Positions 11,401 through 23,094 are shown, counted from the stretch's first letter. The stretch is DNA of 64,000 nt from Lentinus brumalis (GCA_001792895.1 MARA01000080.1:1-64000); one strand, 5' to 3'. Notes: generated by a model from the sequence alone, not told the origin. Numbers and translations are program-made.

Positions 11401-12673
11401 ATGCTTTCCTTTGCGGCCGCGCATGCCAGCCTGCGCGAGCGCAACCCGACGCTCCTCGCTCCCCCGACGCACGCCCACATAGCTGCTGCCCAAGACCAGA
11501 AGTGTGAGTCACATTGGGCCCTGAGCAACAAACTTGATGCCAATGACACCCTCGCAGCCCTTAGGACCAGCTACCGGTCGGTCGTGTTGCCGGATCAAGT
11601 GTATGCTGCGCGGTCCTAGCGGATTACATCATACTGAGCGGTCAATGCAGGTACCGAATCCGCGGGGATGCTAGGTGGCATGGCAGGATCAAGACCATTC
11701 AGGTGTTGGCACCCACAGCGGCGGGTGCAGATACTCTTGTGAGTGCATGATTGGCAAACGTGAGGATTGCGCATTAATGCGGACATAGGGTCTCATTACC
11801 CTGACCCGGGTGTACCAGGGCCCATCACTAAAGGAGCTCCCGGTCACCGGGGAGACGCTTGCCGCCTCGGAGCAGTTCACAGGCCGACACCAGTGGGTAG
11901 ACACAGAAGAGACATACGCGGTCTGGGAGACGGACCTTCTCCATCCGGTCCGCGCGTTGGAGGTCAATCCATCGAAACTGGGTATGGGGATATATCCCGA
12001 GACCGCAAGGCGAGGGTGGTTTCGCACGGATACATGTCTTATTCCGCCCCCCCCCCGGCACGTTGGATGACAAGTTTCAGCTCAGTTCGGTACGGCCGCC
12101 GTTGCTCAGGGAAAACACTTCGCTGATGGACCATATGCCCAGCATGCAGGACCCATGTGCCGCTTAGATTGCTTGCAGTCCGGCCAGGGCAACTTCGGCG
12201 AAGGGCCATGGCGGTGGTGTTCCCTGTGCGATCGGGCTGGGGGCTGCTGGTATCACCTGGCCTGTCTCGGGCAGCCAATTGCCATTGATTGGACACACCC
12301 ATCGTCCCAGCTGCGCCCTGTGGATGGTGGGGTTCCGGTATGGATTAGGGGCAATCACGTTGAGGACGTCCATGAAGTGGTCTGGAATCGTGTCCTCTCC
12401 ATGCCCATCCAGCGTGGCTATCCGCAGCTGGGCGACTGCGGTACATTTCTCTCGTTTGAGAGGGTGCTCACCGACGTCAGGGCCATGGAGGTGCCCGCTA
12501 ATGTGCACCACACGCTGGCGACATTGGTCACACAGCATGTCTGGAGTCCGCGAGAGTGGTGGGAGGACTCCAGGGAGACGCTGAGGAGGTCGGCAGAGGC
12601 GCTGAATCTCTTCCTCGAGCTCGTAGCTGGCGAACAAACATACTGCAGGTGCCCCAACGGCCACGTGTGCTAA
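11401..12673 (+). CDS. BAH-PHD family protein 2, copy 1
   Basis: Exons 11401-11503, 11558-11600, 11651-11738, 11789 to about 12061, and 12143-12673. The first exon is 103 nt and the second 43 nt, as in family member 1 (103 and 40 nt), so the two are old tandem paralogues. The last exon starts HAGPMC, which aligns with IARPAC of member 1, and carries a PHD-like finger (CSLCDRAGGCWYHLAC) and the terminal motif YCRCPNGHVC. Exon 4 runs into a 10-C tract near 12055 and a stop at 12068. The donor is either a weak GTTGGA just before it or the C count is wrong, so this junction is provisional. A chromatin-reading role is inferred from the BAH-PHD layout. Confidence 0.72.
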
Positions 12674-13777
12674 GTTACCACTGCTATCTAATATGATTGC
12701 CGTGGTCTTCCCAAGCCTAGCCCGATTCACAACCAAAGATTACTGCGCGGGTCCATGCCACGTTGCCCAGGCACGTAGGGATTATGTACACCGCATGCGT
12801 GCGTCGGACGGGCGTGGGTTGCGCCCATCGCTCACTGACCTCAGAGTGAGCGACGCAATCCTTGCGCGTGCGTCAGCTGCGCTCGGTAGTTCCCACCGCC
12901 GCGCGGGCGCTGGTCCCACCCGAACGGGCGTCGCTGGCGGGCGTCGGGTGCGCTGCACTCGCGTAGACTCCGGTGGCTCGATTCGCGCCCCAGCGCATGA
13001 CCAGCTCAGGGGTGGCAAGAGGCGGGCATTTTCAAAATTCCTGACATCGTCCTCACAAACCTTCGAGGACCCCGGAAACTGGGGATAGGTACATAGTCCT
13101 GCCTAAAGCGGCATACGGATCAGCTTGCCGAGGAGCGCCTGATGGTCAGCCACCGAAGGGACATGGGCGTCCATGGACAGACACGTATATCACGTGAGCT
13201 TCTCTATTATGCCTTCGCGCGTCCCCCGACAACGCACTCCTATGCTGCGCAGATCTGACTGCTCAAGCTTATTCTACAATGTATTCTGTCTCATATTGTG
13301 TAATTTTTAGCATGAGAAGGAGGGCCATGTTCAAAATATAGCAAAAGCGGCCAAACGTCGCGAATGGGGACCCCGGAAACCGGGGTCCTATCCCACTTTG
13401 CTGGAGCCACTTGTCGGCGATTCAGATCTTGCCTGCCTGTTGAGGGGTGGGTTATTATTATTATTTCCGGCACTGCCATGCTCAAAGCCACTAGCTTGGC
13501 GCGTTGTGATTGACACGAGAAGACGAGAATCACCTGATTTGCATCGCGATCGGCCCTTGTCTATAGCCAGGCTTACCCACGCAGTCGGATTAACACTTTG
13601 ATGGCCGGGGATATCGATTTTGCTAGCGCGACCCACGCACACGGAAGGAAGGAAGCTGTATACATACGATATACATATCCGCTCAGCACCGTCGGAGGAA
13701 ATACCTGGCCATAGCCTAGCGCGCGAAGATGGCATCACGACAGCCACGGTACACCTGCCCAGGCAACCGCCATGCCG
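12674..13777. other. Intergenic containing a copy-specific 424-bp block
   Basis: No gene seen. A TTATTATTATTATT microsatellite lies near 13452. Positions 13016-13439 are missing from copy 2, where the flanks 'GGGGTGG' and 'TTGAGGGG' are directly joined (37017-37028). Confidence 0.65.
13016..13439. repeat. 424-bp block present only in repeat copy 1
   Basis: Its two inner ends carry related hairpin sequences: GGACCCCGGAAACTGGGG at about 13067 and the perfect palindrome GGACCCCGG-AAA-CCGGGGTCC at about 13369. There is no clear target-site duplication, and AGGGGTGG-like sequence flanks both sides. It may be a small non-autonomous element inserted in copy 1 or a deletion in copy 2. Confidence 0.6.
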
Positions 13778-14753
13778 CTAGCAGGACCCGCGCGCACCCC
13801 GCGCACCTGCGTGCGGTCCTCGCTGACGGCCGGTAGTGGCAGATGTCCCCCTGACCCACTTGGCAAAAAGTGTCGCAAACCTGGCCACAGGCGTGTACTC
13901 GCCAACGAACTGGTCACATGCTAATGTCAGAGAGCCAATTGTTGGGCCACATAGGCAAAGAGTGACTCACGTGCACGAGATAGACAAAAGTGTCTCCCAC
14001 GCAGTACATATCCCAGGCATAGGGATCCATGCGGCGCACACCCGCCGGGCACTGCACCAGGGATTCTGTGAGATCAACGGGGCCTTGTTGGCCAGGCCCC
14101 TGTGGGTGATGCATCGCGCACTCGAAGTCGATGATGTAGACCCTCTCAGGCACCACCTCGGGGAAGACAGCGGCGTCCTCCGTGGTGCCGACGACCACGT
14201 TCCCCGCATGGAAGTCCTGCGACCGTCAGTCTCCCTAGCCATGTCATGAGGGTAGGACCCTGCGTACCATATGCGTGATGCGATGCTCGTGCAAGAACTC
14301 AATTCCCTATGGGCCCAACTATGAGCGAGCGTCAACCTGGGCTGCAGTGCACAGACCTGGAGGATCTGGGTAAAGATGTCCAGAAACACATCGATGTTCC
14401 ACGCCCCGCCCCGACCAAGCAGGCTCTCAAGGAGAGGCATCAGCAGGATGTCCCCTTGCGGACACCGTATCAGCTGCGCGGGTAGTGTGTGGTTTGACAG
14501 ACCAGGGCAGCTCATGAGCATTTCATACATGCTGGCCTCCACGCCGTTGTTGGCCAGCAACTTGACAGCATAGAGGGGGACGCTGCCCGTCTGCCACACT
14601 TTGCCCTTGGGAATGGTCATAAAGTCTCAATCTTGCTGGCATAAGAACTAAGAGACTCACAGCTCTCAAGCACACTGTGAGCTTGATATTGCGCACGGCA
14701 AGTTCTGGGTGGTCCGCCAACCATTGGGGCGGGAGATCTGCTGGAACTGACAT
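13778..14753 (-). CDS. Small divergent protein-kinase-like gene, copy 1
   Basis: Five exons on the minus strand: 14753-14661, 14605-14357, 14306-14268, 14216-13971, 13909-13778, giving about 252 residues. Kinase landmarks in order are AVKLL (beta-3 lysine), GIEFLHEHRITHM joined by splicing to DFHAGN (catalytic loop, HMD in place of HRD, with the usual Asn five residues on), YIIDFE (DFE in place of DFG) and DPYAWDMYCVG (helix F region). There is no clear glycine-rich loop, so the N lobe is short. The first intron uses an AAG acceptor and the last exon boundary is the weakest. It resembles the divergent kinase-like proteins expanded in agarics; activity is uncertain because the activation motif is altered. 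Confidence 0.65.
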
Positions 14754-15039
14754 GGTGGTGGTTGCGCTTCAGCCACGTTAGGCGCCAGAATGACAGCAAG
14801 AGCCCCAAAAATAGTTCAGTCGCCGCGGGAACTCTAACGCGGGGCAAGTATACATGGCCGTCCTGAGAAGTTCCCCCGCGGCCCAGCTTCCCCTTACCCC
14901 TCACCTCGTAAGTCCCCTCAAACACGCCGCCGGCATGTGTGCCTACTGAACACGCGGTCTAGTGCTGCACTGACTATGCCCGTCGACATTCAATCGCATC
15001 GCACGTGCCTGGTCGCTCGTGAGTACGACGGGGGCTCCG

Positions 15040-15537
15040 ATGAACAACACTCACCGCTTTGTGGAAGGCATTACGTCAACATCGACGGCGGTCGATGCAG
15101 CGACGGCGACGCAGATGCGCGAGACGCTCATCGAGTTCATCATCAACACGGGCGACCACCGCTACGACGTAGCCGCCGTGCGCGAGGCCAGCACCCAGTC
15201 CCATTTTTGCCTCATGGCGCCCGCGTTTGTCAGCAAGAAGTCGCCCGGCATCGACCTCGTGGTCTGGCGCCGCTACATCACCTGTGACCCGAAGAAAATA
15301 GAATTCACTTGCACGTTCGGCGTGCATGGCCGCTTCCTCGGGCCCTACACGGCTACCTGCGAGCATGACCCCGACATCGCCGTCATGATCGACGTCATGA
15401 AGGCCGGCCTGGCCAAGCTGACGAGGACGCTCCTCAACACGTCCCTCACCGTGAACATGAGCCTCGCCGAGTACGCCGCCGAGTACGCCATGTTCACGGC
15501 GGCGCATAAGAAGGAGGAGGGCGCAGGTGCGCAGTGA
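15040..15537 (+). CDS. Unknown 165-residue protein
   Basis: Single open exon starting at ATG 15040 (MNNTHRF) and ending at 15537. Codon usage is strongly GC3 and the protein is well balanced (mixed helix and strand, about eight acidic and basic residues per 50), with a charged AAHKKEEGAGAQ end. There are no signal peptide, membrane segment or recognisable domain motifs. An upstream exon is possible, since GTGAGT at 15019 looks like a donor. The end of the long repeat cuts through it: copy 2 keeps only the first 27 codons (38624-38704). Function unknown. Confidence 0.5.
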   Translation: MNNTHRFVEGITSTSTAVDAATATQMRETLIEFIINTGDHRYDVAAVREASTQSHFCLMAPAFVSKKSPGIDLVVWRRYITCDPKKIEFTCTFGVHGRFLGPYTATCEHDPDIAVMIDVMKAGLAKLTRTLLNTSLTVNMSLAEYAAEYAMFTAAHKKEEGAGAQ

Positions 15538-16472
15538 TCGAGCAGAGAGCGTCGCCGGCGCAAGGTGCGCTCGTTGCCGAAGCGAGGTGGGATCAGGCAG
15601 GGTCCGGCATGCGTGCTACGTCGGCGGGCGTGCGCTGTGTTCGATCGGCGCGACGCGGTGTAACCATGTACTATAGTATCGTTGTGCTTGTGTCATTGTA
15701 TAGTATTCCTTTCGCTGTCCACCTTCGCGCCGCGCCATCGGTTGCCATGAGCGCGCGGCAACGTATCTTTCGCGGCTCGCCTAAGATGGAGGTGGCGGAT
15801 ACCGACACTGATCGCGTACGTAAGCAACAAAGTACTATATATGGTAACAAGTACCGCCTTCACTCGCAGTTTACCTCCCTTCTGCTGCTTCCACGCCTCC
15901 TCTTGCTCACAAACGACATTCTACAGCTTCTTCGGGCCTGATATTGGTTACTATGACATTACTTATGGTAGTTTACGGCACATTCGTGGCCAGAAGCACC
16001 AGTGCGCCCCTAGCGAGTCTTTTGCGCGCATTTTGTACCTCAATGGAGAAACTTGACCTTAGAAACCACCTAGAGTAACACAGCCAGGTGATCAGAGGTC
16101 CCCCAACAAATTACCGAACAAGCCCGAGTGAGGATAGGTGAGGAGAGTGCGAGGACTCCGCCCTGAGTAACAGCATGACCCGATACAACGGACTCAGCAT
16201 CCGCGCGCTCCTGGCGCGCATTTTGGCACTATTGGCGGCCAGAAAACGGAGTGTGGAGGCTCCCCTCCATCTCAACGTACGGTAGGCCCAGTGTAGAGTC
16301 GACCACCTCACGTGATTATCACGCTTTACAAAGCCACCCACCTCCATCAGCATCAAGCCCAGGTAACGATCAATCGGCATTTCCCACGACGCCTGCCTGG
16401 TTTGGGGGTTATGAGACCTTCCAGGGAGCCCAGGGGAAGGTCTCTGGTGGCAAGGGGTCGGGGTAAGGCAGC
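15538..16472. other. Intergenic, no gene seen
   Basis: Mixed composition spacer, less GC-rich from about 15650 to 16080. No supported coding sequence or structured repeat found. Confidence 0.5.
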
Positions 16473-16516
16473 GGGGGGTTAGCCCTAGGACGGGGTTTCG
16501 AACCCTAAATTAGGGT
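16473..16516. repeat. Degenerate telomere-like tract
   Basis: GGGGGGTTAG ... CCCTAAATTAGGGTC: one forward and one inverted TTAGGG-like run within 45 bp, next to a G run and the long hairpin at 16536-16661. Confidence 0.5.
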
Positions 16517-16535
16517 CAGTTCCCCGGGGGGGGGC

Positions 16536-16661
16536 GGGTCCCACTTGTGAGGAGCACAAGTCTAGCGTGCGCTGAGATGGGTGATAGGCGGGGTTGCACT
16601 TTGCGACCCCGCCTATCACCCACCTGGCGCGCTAGACTTAGGCTCCGAGCAGGTGGGACCC
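16536..16661. repeat. Long imperfect inverted repeat (about 60-bp arms)
   Basis: The left arm, beginning GGGTCCCAC at 16536, pairs with the right arm ending GTGGGACCC at 16661. The innermost and best part is GGGTGATAGGCGGGGT against ACCCCGCCTATCACCC, and GTCTAGCG pairs with CGCTAGAC. The loop is only a few bases near 16600. It could be a miniature inverted-repeat element or a fold-back RNA source. No second copy was seen in the window. Confidence 0.85.
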
Positions 16662-16754
16662 GATCTGCTTGGGGGGCCGAGAAGGTAATGAGAGGAACCC
16701 TCTGAAAGATGAATGGAAATGTGATACATTGCCGGCCCGCCTTCGCGTTCAGTT

Positions 16755-17036
16755 GGGCGCACACAGCGCGTGGCGGGCAGCGTTAGCATCTAGCGCCCAG
16801 CACGCGTGCGGGATGGGATGTGGTGCATGCCAGGGTACGTGCGTGCGGGGCGCACACAGCGCGTGGCGGGGAAGGGGAGCATCAAGCGCCCGGGAGGTGG
16901 TGCGTGCCGCGGAGCGTGCGTGAGGAGCGCAAGGAGGATCTAGCGCCCACCGCGTGTGCGAGAGGTGGTGCATGCCGGGGTGGGTGCGGGAGGGGCGCAC
17001 ACAGCGCGCGGCGGGTAAGCGTAGCATACAGCGCCA
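16755..17036. repeat. Four degenerate GC-rich tandem units
   Basis: Units begin GGCGCACACAGCGCGTGGCGG at about 16756 and 16849, a degraded one at about 16925 and another at about 16994. They share CATCTAGCGCCC and GGTGGTGCATGCCGGGG sub-motifs with spacing of 69-93 bp. The open frames across them are shadows of the repeat. Confidence 0.7.
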
Positions 17037-17149
17037 TTCGTCGGCGGCTGCGGAGCCACGTCCGCGCGTGCGCGGCGCATGGGCGCGGTGGGTTGGGTAT
17101 GTACGTCGCCGACGCGCGCGGAGGAGGCCACGCGCCGACCCTCGCCACG

Positions 17150-17950
17150 CGCGGGCGCGAGGTACGCTCACGCCGGTGGACAGCAGACAGCCCAACCACG
17201 CCGCTGCGCGGGCCGCACCTACGCGTGCATTGCGCTAGGTACAGAAGTCCAGTGCGGGTGGCCTTAGTGTTGTGCCATCACCTCGGCAACTGAGTGTTAG
17301 GGTTGGCCTAATCTTGCTTGGTCGAGCAATATTAGCGTGGCTAAGATGTTTCGCAGCATCATACAATACAAGCTGCAGGCGAGGCGGCGCCCCATGGCCG
17401 ATTCCGCCTGCCGCCATCTGGCACGCTAGGGACTTGGTATGGGTGCGGGTGAAAGATAGCCCAACGGGGATGCATGCGTTAGCGACGCAGGGGCTGGCAG
17501 GCGGATGTTCGACCTTATAATTATAAGAGGCCAGTGCCATTGCTGTCAAAGGTAAAATTTCCTCGTCATCTGACCCCAGAGGGGGTAAAAGGCCTGTCAA
17601 AAGTTGCCTTAGGGGTGAGGGGGGTGGCCCTGTTACAGGGGGGAATATCGCGCTTTGCCGGCCGGGTGGGGTGCAGCGTGCGTGCATGAGGGACGGGCCC
17701 GCGGTCGAGAAGGATATGCCTTGGCGGCGCCTTGCACGGGCGCGACGTACGCTCATGCGGCTGGCCAGCACCGCCTGGTGTCTACAGTCCATACGCCCCC
17801 CGGGCCGCCAGTGCGCGCACATCGTGCAACATTCGGAAGTCCAGTGCGGGAGGCCTTTGTGTGAATGCCATGGTGTTTCATCACCTCTGTGGAGTGTTGG
17901 GTTGGCCTAATCTTGCTTAATCGAGCCATATTAGCGCGGCTGGAATGTTT
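17150..17950. repeat. Diverged direct duplication before SNF2 paralogue B
   Basis: About 200 bp ending near 17345 resembles about 200 bp ending near 17945. The shared blocks are GGGCGCGANGTACGCTCA, AAGTCCAGTGCGGG and TTGGCCTAATCTTGCTT, then a CATATTAGCG-type element. The second block lies about 190 bp before the start codon of paralogue B, so it may be its promoter; the first may be a duplicate of it. Confidence 0.6.
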
Positions 17951-18133
17951 TCCAGGACATAGCCTGGAATCCGGAGGATCATACAAGCCGCTAGGGAGTC
18001 GATCGTGGGGTGCAAAATTTCTGGACAACTTTCTGCCAGGCGGGAGAGGAGGTACATAAGGTGCGGCGGACGTCTCAAACGCAAACGAGGACCACTTTTT
18101 CCCCCGAGGGAATCTCTCTGCTTCTTCGCCGCC

Positions 18134-21100
18134 ATGGCTCCGCGCACATCTATGCTCTCAATATTCCTCGAGCTTGCTACCGCGGCTGGCTCGGACCCCA
18201 AGGACCCCGCCCCGTGGTGTTACGCTAAATGGATGACGGCGGGCTCTGGGAAGGTGCCCCCCTTCCACCCGGGGTACCCTGCCCCTGAGGACCCCAATGA
18301 GCGACGGCACCAAGAAGCGATGGTGGACCTGGTTCGTCGATACCGGGCGGCAGGACAAGGGAAGGGGACCAGCGAACAGGATGCCCGCGAAGCCATCCTC
18401 CAGGGCAATGTCGCGGATGCGAAGGCCAGGCTGCAGAGGTGGTTGGACTGCGACACCAAGGCATCACTAATCAATTCGCGCTTTGATCGGGTGCTCAGCG
18501 ACACTGGGATTAGCGTCTATACTGTCGCCCTCCCGAAGCTGACAGGGGTAAGCACGGACTCTTCAAGATTCTACGGGGGCTCACGAGTTACCAGTTGCGT
18601 ACCCTGGAGGCTGCCAACGCCTACGTGTGCCTGTCCGACCTCGCTCTGGAGTTCTTTGGTGAGGACAGCCTGGACGAGGGTGGCCGTTTCGTCAAACCCG
18701 AAATAACTGCGTGGCTTCGTGGGTACCTCACTCTGACGTGGCACCGCTGGCGCAGTTCATTCAACCGGCAGGTGGCAGCCCTTGAAAAGGCGCAGACTGC
18801 TTTCCAGGAGCGGCAAAAGGGTGAGTCACAGTCACAGCCGAGAAGAGATAGGCAGGACTGATGGAGACTATGTAGAGATGCAGGAGGAGGATGCCAACCA
18901 CACCCATGCGGAGGTGAGGGCTTACCTCGCCGCTATGAAAAAGGCGGCCGACCATGTCACGAGGTGGAAAGACGCCATTCCAGAGCGCTACTCGGGGATG
19001 GTGGAGTTGTTGAAGACGACCCAAGAGGGCATGGCAGGGGGGCTCGATTCGGACGCATTTAAAAGTGAGCAGATGCAGGTGCTTGGCTCGACAGGCGCGT
19101 GTCTAATGGCTTATGAATACTCTAGAGCTACCACTTGCGATACGGGCGGTGTGGCAGTACCTCCCGAACCAAAGGGACATTGAGTCGGCGCGAGCCAAAG
19201 TGGCGGAAATGATTCGCGCGATGCAGGACGAGGAGCCGATGGAGGTGCCCAGAGACATGCCATCATGGTCGACCGATGACTGGGATGAGGGCACTGAAGA
19301 GTTGGCTGGCCGGACAGTGGCAGAGCTCGCGGGAATGCTGGGGTTGTCGAAGCCGCAAGTCCCCGGCATGGCGAAGAAGGAACACCCTACGTCGGCCCAC
19401 GACGCTTGGTCAAGGGAAGGAAGGCGCTTGGCTGAGAGCGAAGACGCGGTCGCGCTGGGACTCTTCCCTCACCAGTGGCAAGGGCTTGTAAAGCTGGTCC
19501 ACAACATGTTGGCAGGGCGTTACACCCTCCTCATGGACGCTGTCGGCGTGGGGAAGACGGCACAGGCCATCTCGACAATCCTCATGTACGAGTGGATCCG
19601 CGCGATGCAGGAAGCCGACCAGTTGCCGGCGGTTCTCAGTGAGTGATTTCTCTGAGCTCGAAGCGCTGCGCTGACCCCGCTTGTGCACAGAGGAACTCGT
19701 GGGGGAAAGAAGACTCCCAAAGGGGCCCCACGTGGTCGTGCTACCGCCAGGGCTGATCGCGCAGTGGCAGGCCGAGCTGCATCGATTCCTTCCCCCGATG
19801 TCCTTCACAATCTTGCCTTACCAGGGCAACTTCAGTGTTAACAACCGCAAGGCGATCTGGGCCCTTGCCCAAACATCACAGGTGCCAGTGATCCTGCTTG
19901 TCGCGCAAGGGGCGGTGTCGGAGGATGGCAAAACGGTCCTTTCAGCACCAACGAAGATGAACCAGAGCAACGAGTTCACGGAGCTGAGCCCAAAGAAGAC
20001 TAAAGTGGGCGTCGCCTCTTTGCCCTTCTCGTTGTTCAACCCTGGGGTGACCTTCGGCACCGTCATCGTGGATGAGATTCACATCTACCGCGGGCGCCCA
20101 GCAAAGCGCCTGTATGTCTCGGCGATCATCGCCAAGGCCTTCTATGCCATTGGTATGAGTGCGACGCCTATCATCACCGCCCCGATAGTGCGTGTACGAA
20201 TTGGAGGACCCAGATGGCAGTCTGACGGGGTTGTTTTCAGGACTTAACCTATGTCGCGCGGCTGTTGCGCGTCCCTGGGTTTGACAGTGAGGAACAGGAA
20301 GAGTTGCGCAGGGCATTCAATCGCGTTAGGGACGAGGAGCGCACCAAACGCAAGGCGGACCCAGACACGCTCAAGCAAGCGGCCGCAGTGGCGCGGGGGC
20401 AAGTCACCAAGGAGCCCAAGGACGACGCAATCCGCCATGCAATGGTAAAGTGGATCACCGAGCAGCGAGTACTTATCTCGTCGAATATCCTCCGACGGAC
20501 AACAGCGTCCAAGGGTCCCGACGGGCTGCCGATATCATCGCTGCCGGCAATTACGCACCGGCGCATGTACTGCGAGTTGCGACCCGACGAGCAGGCGGTG
20601 CAGGAGCGACTGGCCACCGAATTGGTCGATGGGGAAGTCACGGTGAACCAGAGGGGTGTGAAGGTGAGCGCACACGCACGTACAAGGTCTGCGAGCATGA
20701 CGCGCCCCGGCCGCCGGCGAGATGCTGAGGCTCAGAGGGTTAGAGAGCGCCAGCTACGCTCGCTGTGGTGCGCTGCGCGGGGCTAAGACGTGCAGACAGG
20801 GCCACGTAGCGCATCCTGTGATGCGAAATGAGATCGCCCACGAGCGCACCTTGCGCTCTCTCGGGGGCTTGCGCAAGCCTCACACGTGGTGGGACACGAC
20901 CACGTAGCGCGTGTTGTGTCGCGGGCTGGGTCCCCCACCGAGCGCAGCCCACGCTCCCCAGGGGGCTAGGCGTGACCCTGGCACGTGTGTCCACGGACTG
21001 GCCGGCGAGGTGCGGGCGGGGTGCGCAACTTGCGCTCAAATTGGGCGCGCCTCCCGGCGGCTGGCGGGGTGGCCGTCGTGTCGCCTGCGTCTGGCGCGGG

Positions 21101-23094
21101 GCGCGCGCTGATCAGTGTTGCTCACTACTGACACGTCGTAGGCCTTCTATCTAGATGTCCGTCGCGCACTGCTGCACAAGTGCCTTGGTGAAATCGACGG
21201 ACACAGGTGGCCTGACAAGAGAGAAGAGCTCGATTGGGACTCGCTCAAGTCCACGAAGCTCGCCCTCGCCCTCGAGATCGTCCGCTACCATCTTGGCAAG
21301 GTCTGCGCGCCGCCGCTCGACTCCGACCTCGACTCGCAGGAAACCTGGGTCAAGGTTCCTGAAGGCGAGCCGGAGGGCTGGCTTCACCCGCCAAACGCGA
21401 AGATTGACAAAATGTTCATGTATCTCAACTGGCCCGGCGAGAATTGGATCATCCGCAAGGGGCTAGAGGCCGCGGGCATCTCGTTCTACGAGGTCACCGG
21501 GGAGTTCAAGCCGGCCCAACGTGCAAAAATACTCGACGAGTTCCGCGATAGCGACGACACCTTCGTCTGCCTGCTTTCCAACGTCGGCCTCGTCGGCCTC
21601 AACCTTGCATTTGCCAACATCATGATCATCGTCGACAACCTGTGGTCGGCCCAGGACTACGACCAGCTCGTCGGGCGAGTGTGGAGACACGGGCAGCAAA
21701 AGAACGTCACCAACTACCACATTCTGGCGCTGCACACGTCGGACATTTTCTTTACCACGGTCGCGGAGGACAAGGGATTCATGCACCAGGTGCTAGCCCA
21801 CGGTGTGCGACCATTCGTATGTGCTTCTGTGGCCCTTCGCTGCTTGCATGGCACTCACACATTCCCAACCCTAGTGGCTGCAATCGGCGGTGTGGAGCCC
21901 GAGCTGGTCGACGAGTGCGACTCAGAGGAGCCCTCGTCAGGGAGACCGCCTGTGGCACGCTCGGAGGCCCAGTCCGAACAGGGCAAAGGTAAAGCCAAAG
22001 GCAAGGGCAAGCGTAAGGCGACGACGTCGGCACCACGCGCGCCTGGCCCGGTGGCGGCGATTGTCGAGAAAGCGATTACGCCAGACGGTGCGAAGAACCC
22101 TGTAAGGGCCCAGCCCGAAGACCATGAGGGCGAGAGGGACCGCGCGATTCGGGAGAAGGATCAAGAGATCGAGAGGCTTCGGCGGCAGCTCGCAGGGACC
22201 CCTCAGGCTGAGCAGACAAATGAGCAGGTGCGGCCGTCGGTCCCTGCGCCCGCCCGCGAGACTGTTCCACCAGGGCAACGTGGCCCAACGACGCTGCCTG
22301 CGCACGTAGCGCCTACGGCGGGCCAGGACGCTGTTGCGCCACCCGCACGTCTTGCGCCTCCCGCGCCCACTGGCTCAGCTGGTCACACTGCGCCCCTGGT
22401 GCCACCTGCCACCCCCGCCCTGATAACGCCGACGAGCGCCCCTCTCCCGTCCACGTCCCGCGCGGCCTCGGGGCGCGAGACGGAGCCGGCGCTTGCGACC
22501 TCAGGACCACCCGCAGACGCCCTGTCCGTCCCGCCCGCGTCCAAGACGGCGGTCACACATCTGCCCCCAGGCCCCCCGCCGATACCGTCACTTGCCAGCG
22601 ATGTGTCAGCCACACGGATGGGGCCAGCGTCGGGTCAACCGCATGGGCACCAGCAGCATGCGCCGGCCACTCAGGGTATCCATGAGCACGGGCCGGCGGG
22701 TATCGAGCCCCAGGACTTTGGAATTGAGATGGATGACATGCAGGCGTTCGTGGACAGCGATCACGCGCGCACCACGGACGTGCTACCCGACGCCTACGGT
22801 GGCAGCATGCGGGGCGGGAAACATCACCGAGAGCAGTCGCCAGCCGCTAAGCGCAAGCGTTCGAAGCGTGTTGTCGTAGGCTCCGAAGATGAGGAGAGCA
22901 ATACTGATGGCGACGCTGGGGAGAATAGGGACCACCGGGCGCCATCACGCCCGCAGCGAAACATCCCCGATCAGAGGCGCGGGTTGGCTGCCTCACGGCC
23001 CAGGCTCAGCGAGGACGATGCGCGATTGGCCACTGGAATGCGGTCCCGCAAGGTCAAAGCAGACGAGAAGGGCAAGGGGAGGGCCCAGCGTTGA
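18134..23094 (+). CDS. SNF2-type ATPase, paralogue B (intact)
   Basis: Eight exons, all phases consistent: 18134-18547, 18595-18820, 18876-19064, 19126-19638, 19691-20187, 20241-20663, 21142-21802, 21875-23094. The product is about 1380 residues. The first RecA lobe has a FPHQWQG lead-in, Walker A GVGKT (417-421), DEIH box (575-578) and SATPI (604-608). The second lobe starts at about 755 and has GLNLAFAN (906-913) and the arginine-finger motif RVWRHGQ (933-939). This order is typical of SNF2 translocases acting on chromatin or DNA. The 280-residue N-terminal region is shared with the other paralogues. The tail is low-complexity with a short coiled coil (about 1060-1085), a KGKAKGKGKRKA basic patch and acidic tracts. 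Intron 6 is unusually long (478 nt) and GC-rich. It is the best-preserved member of the A/B/C set. Confidence 0.92.

Larger units (their letters stand above)
1..15120. repeat. Long direct repeat, copy 1 (about 15.1 kb)
   Basis: Near-identical to 23987-38704. Identity is lost exactly after position 15120, where the partner ends at 38704. The left end coincides with the window edge, so the true left boundary is unknown. The copies differ by many one-base indels, mostly in homopolymers and mostly in the first 5 kb, and by a 424-bp block (13016-13439) found only in this copy. It carries one SNF2, one Zn(2)Cys(6), two BAH-PHD, one kinase-like and one unknown gene plus tRNA-like loci. Confidence 0.97.

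Noticed and set aside
16749..17195. Cys/Arg-rich open frames in the GC-rich tandem repeat
   Set aside because: All derive from the degenerate repeat units; no splice or start logic.
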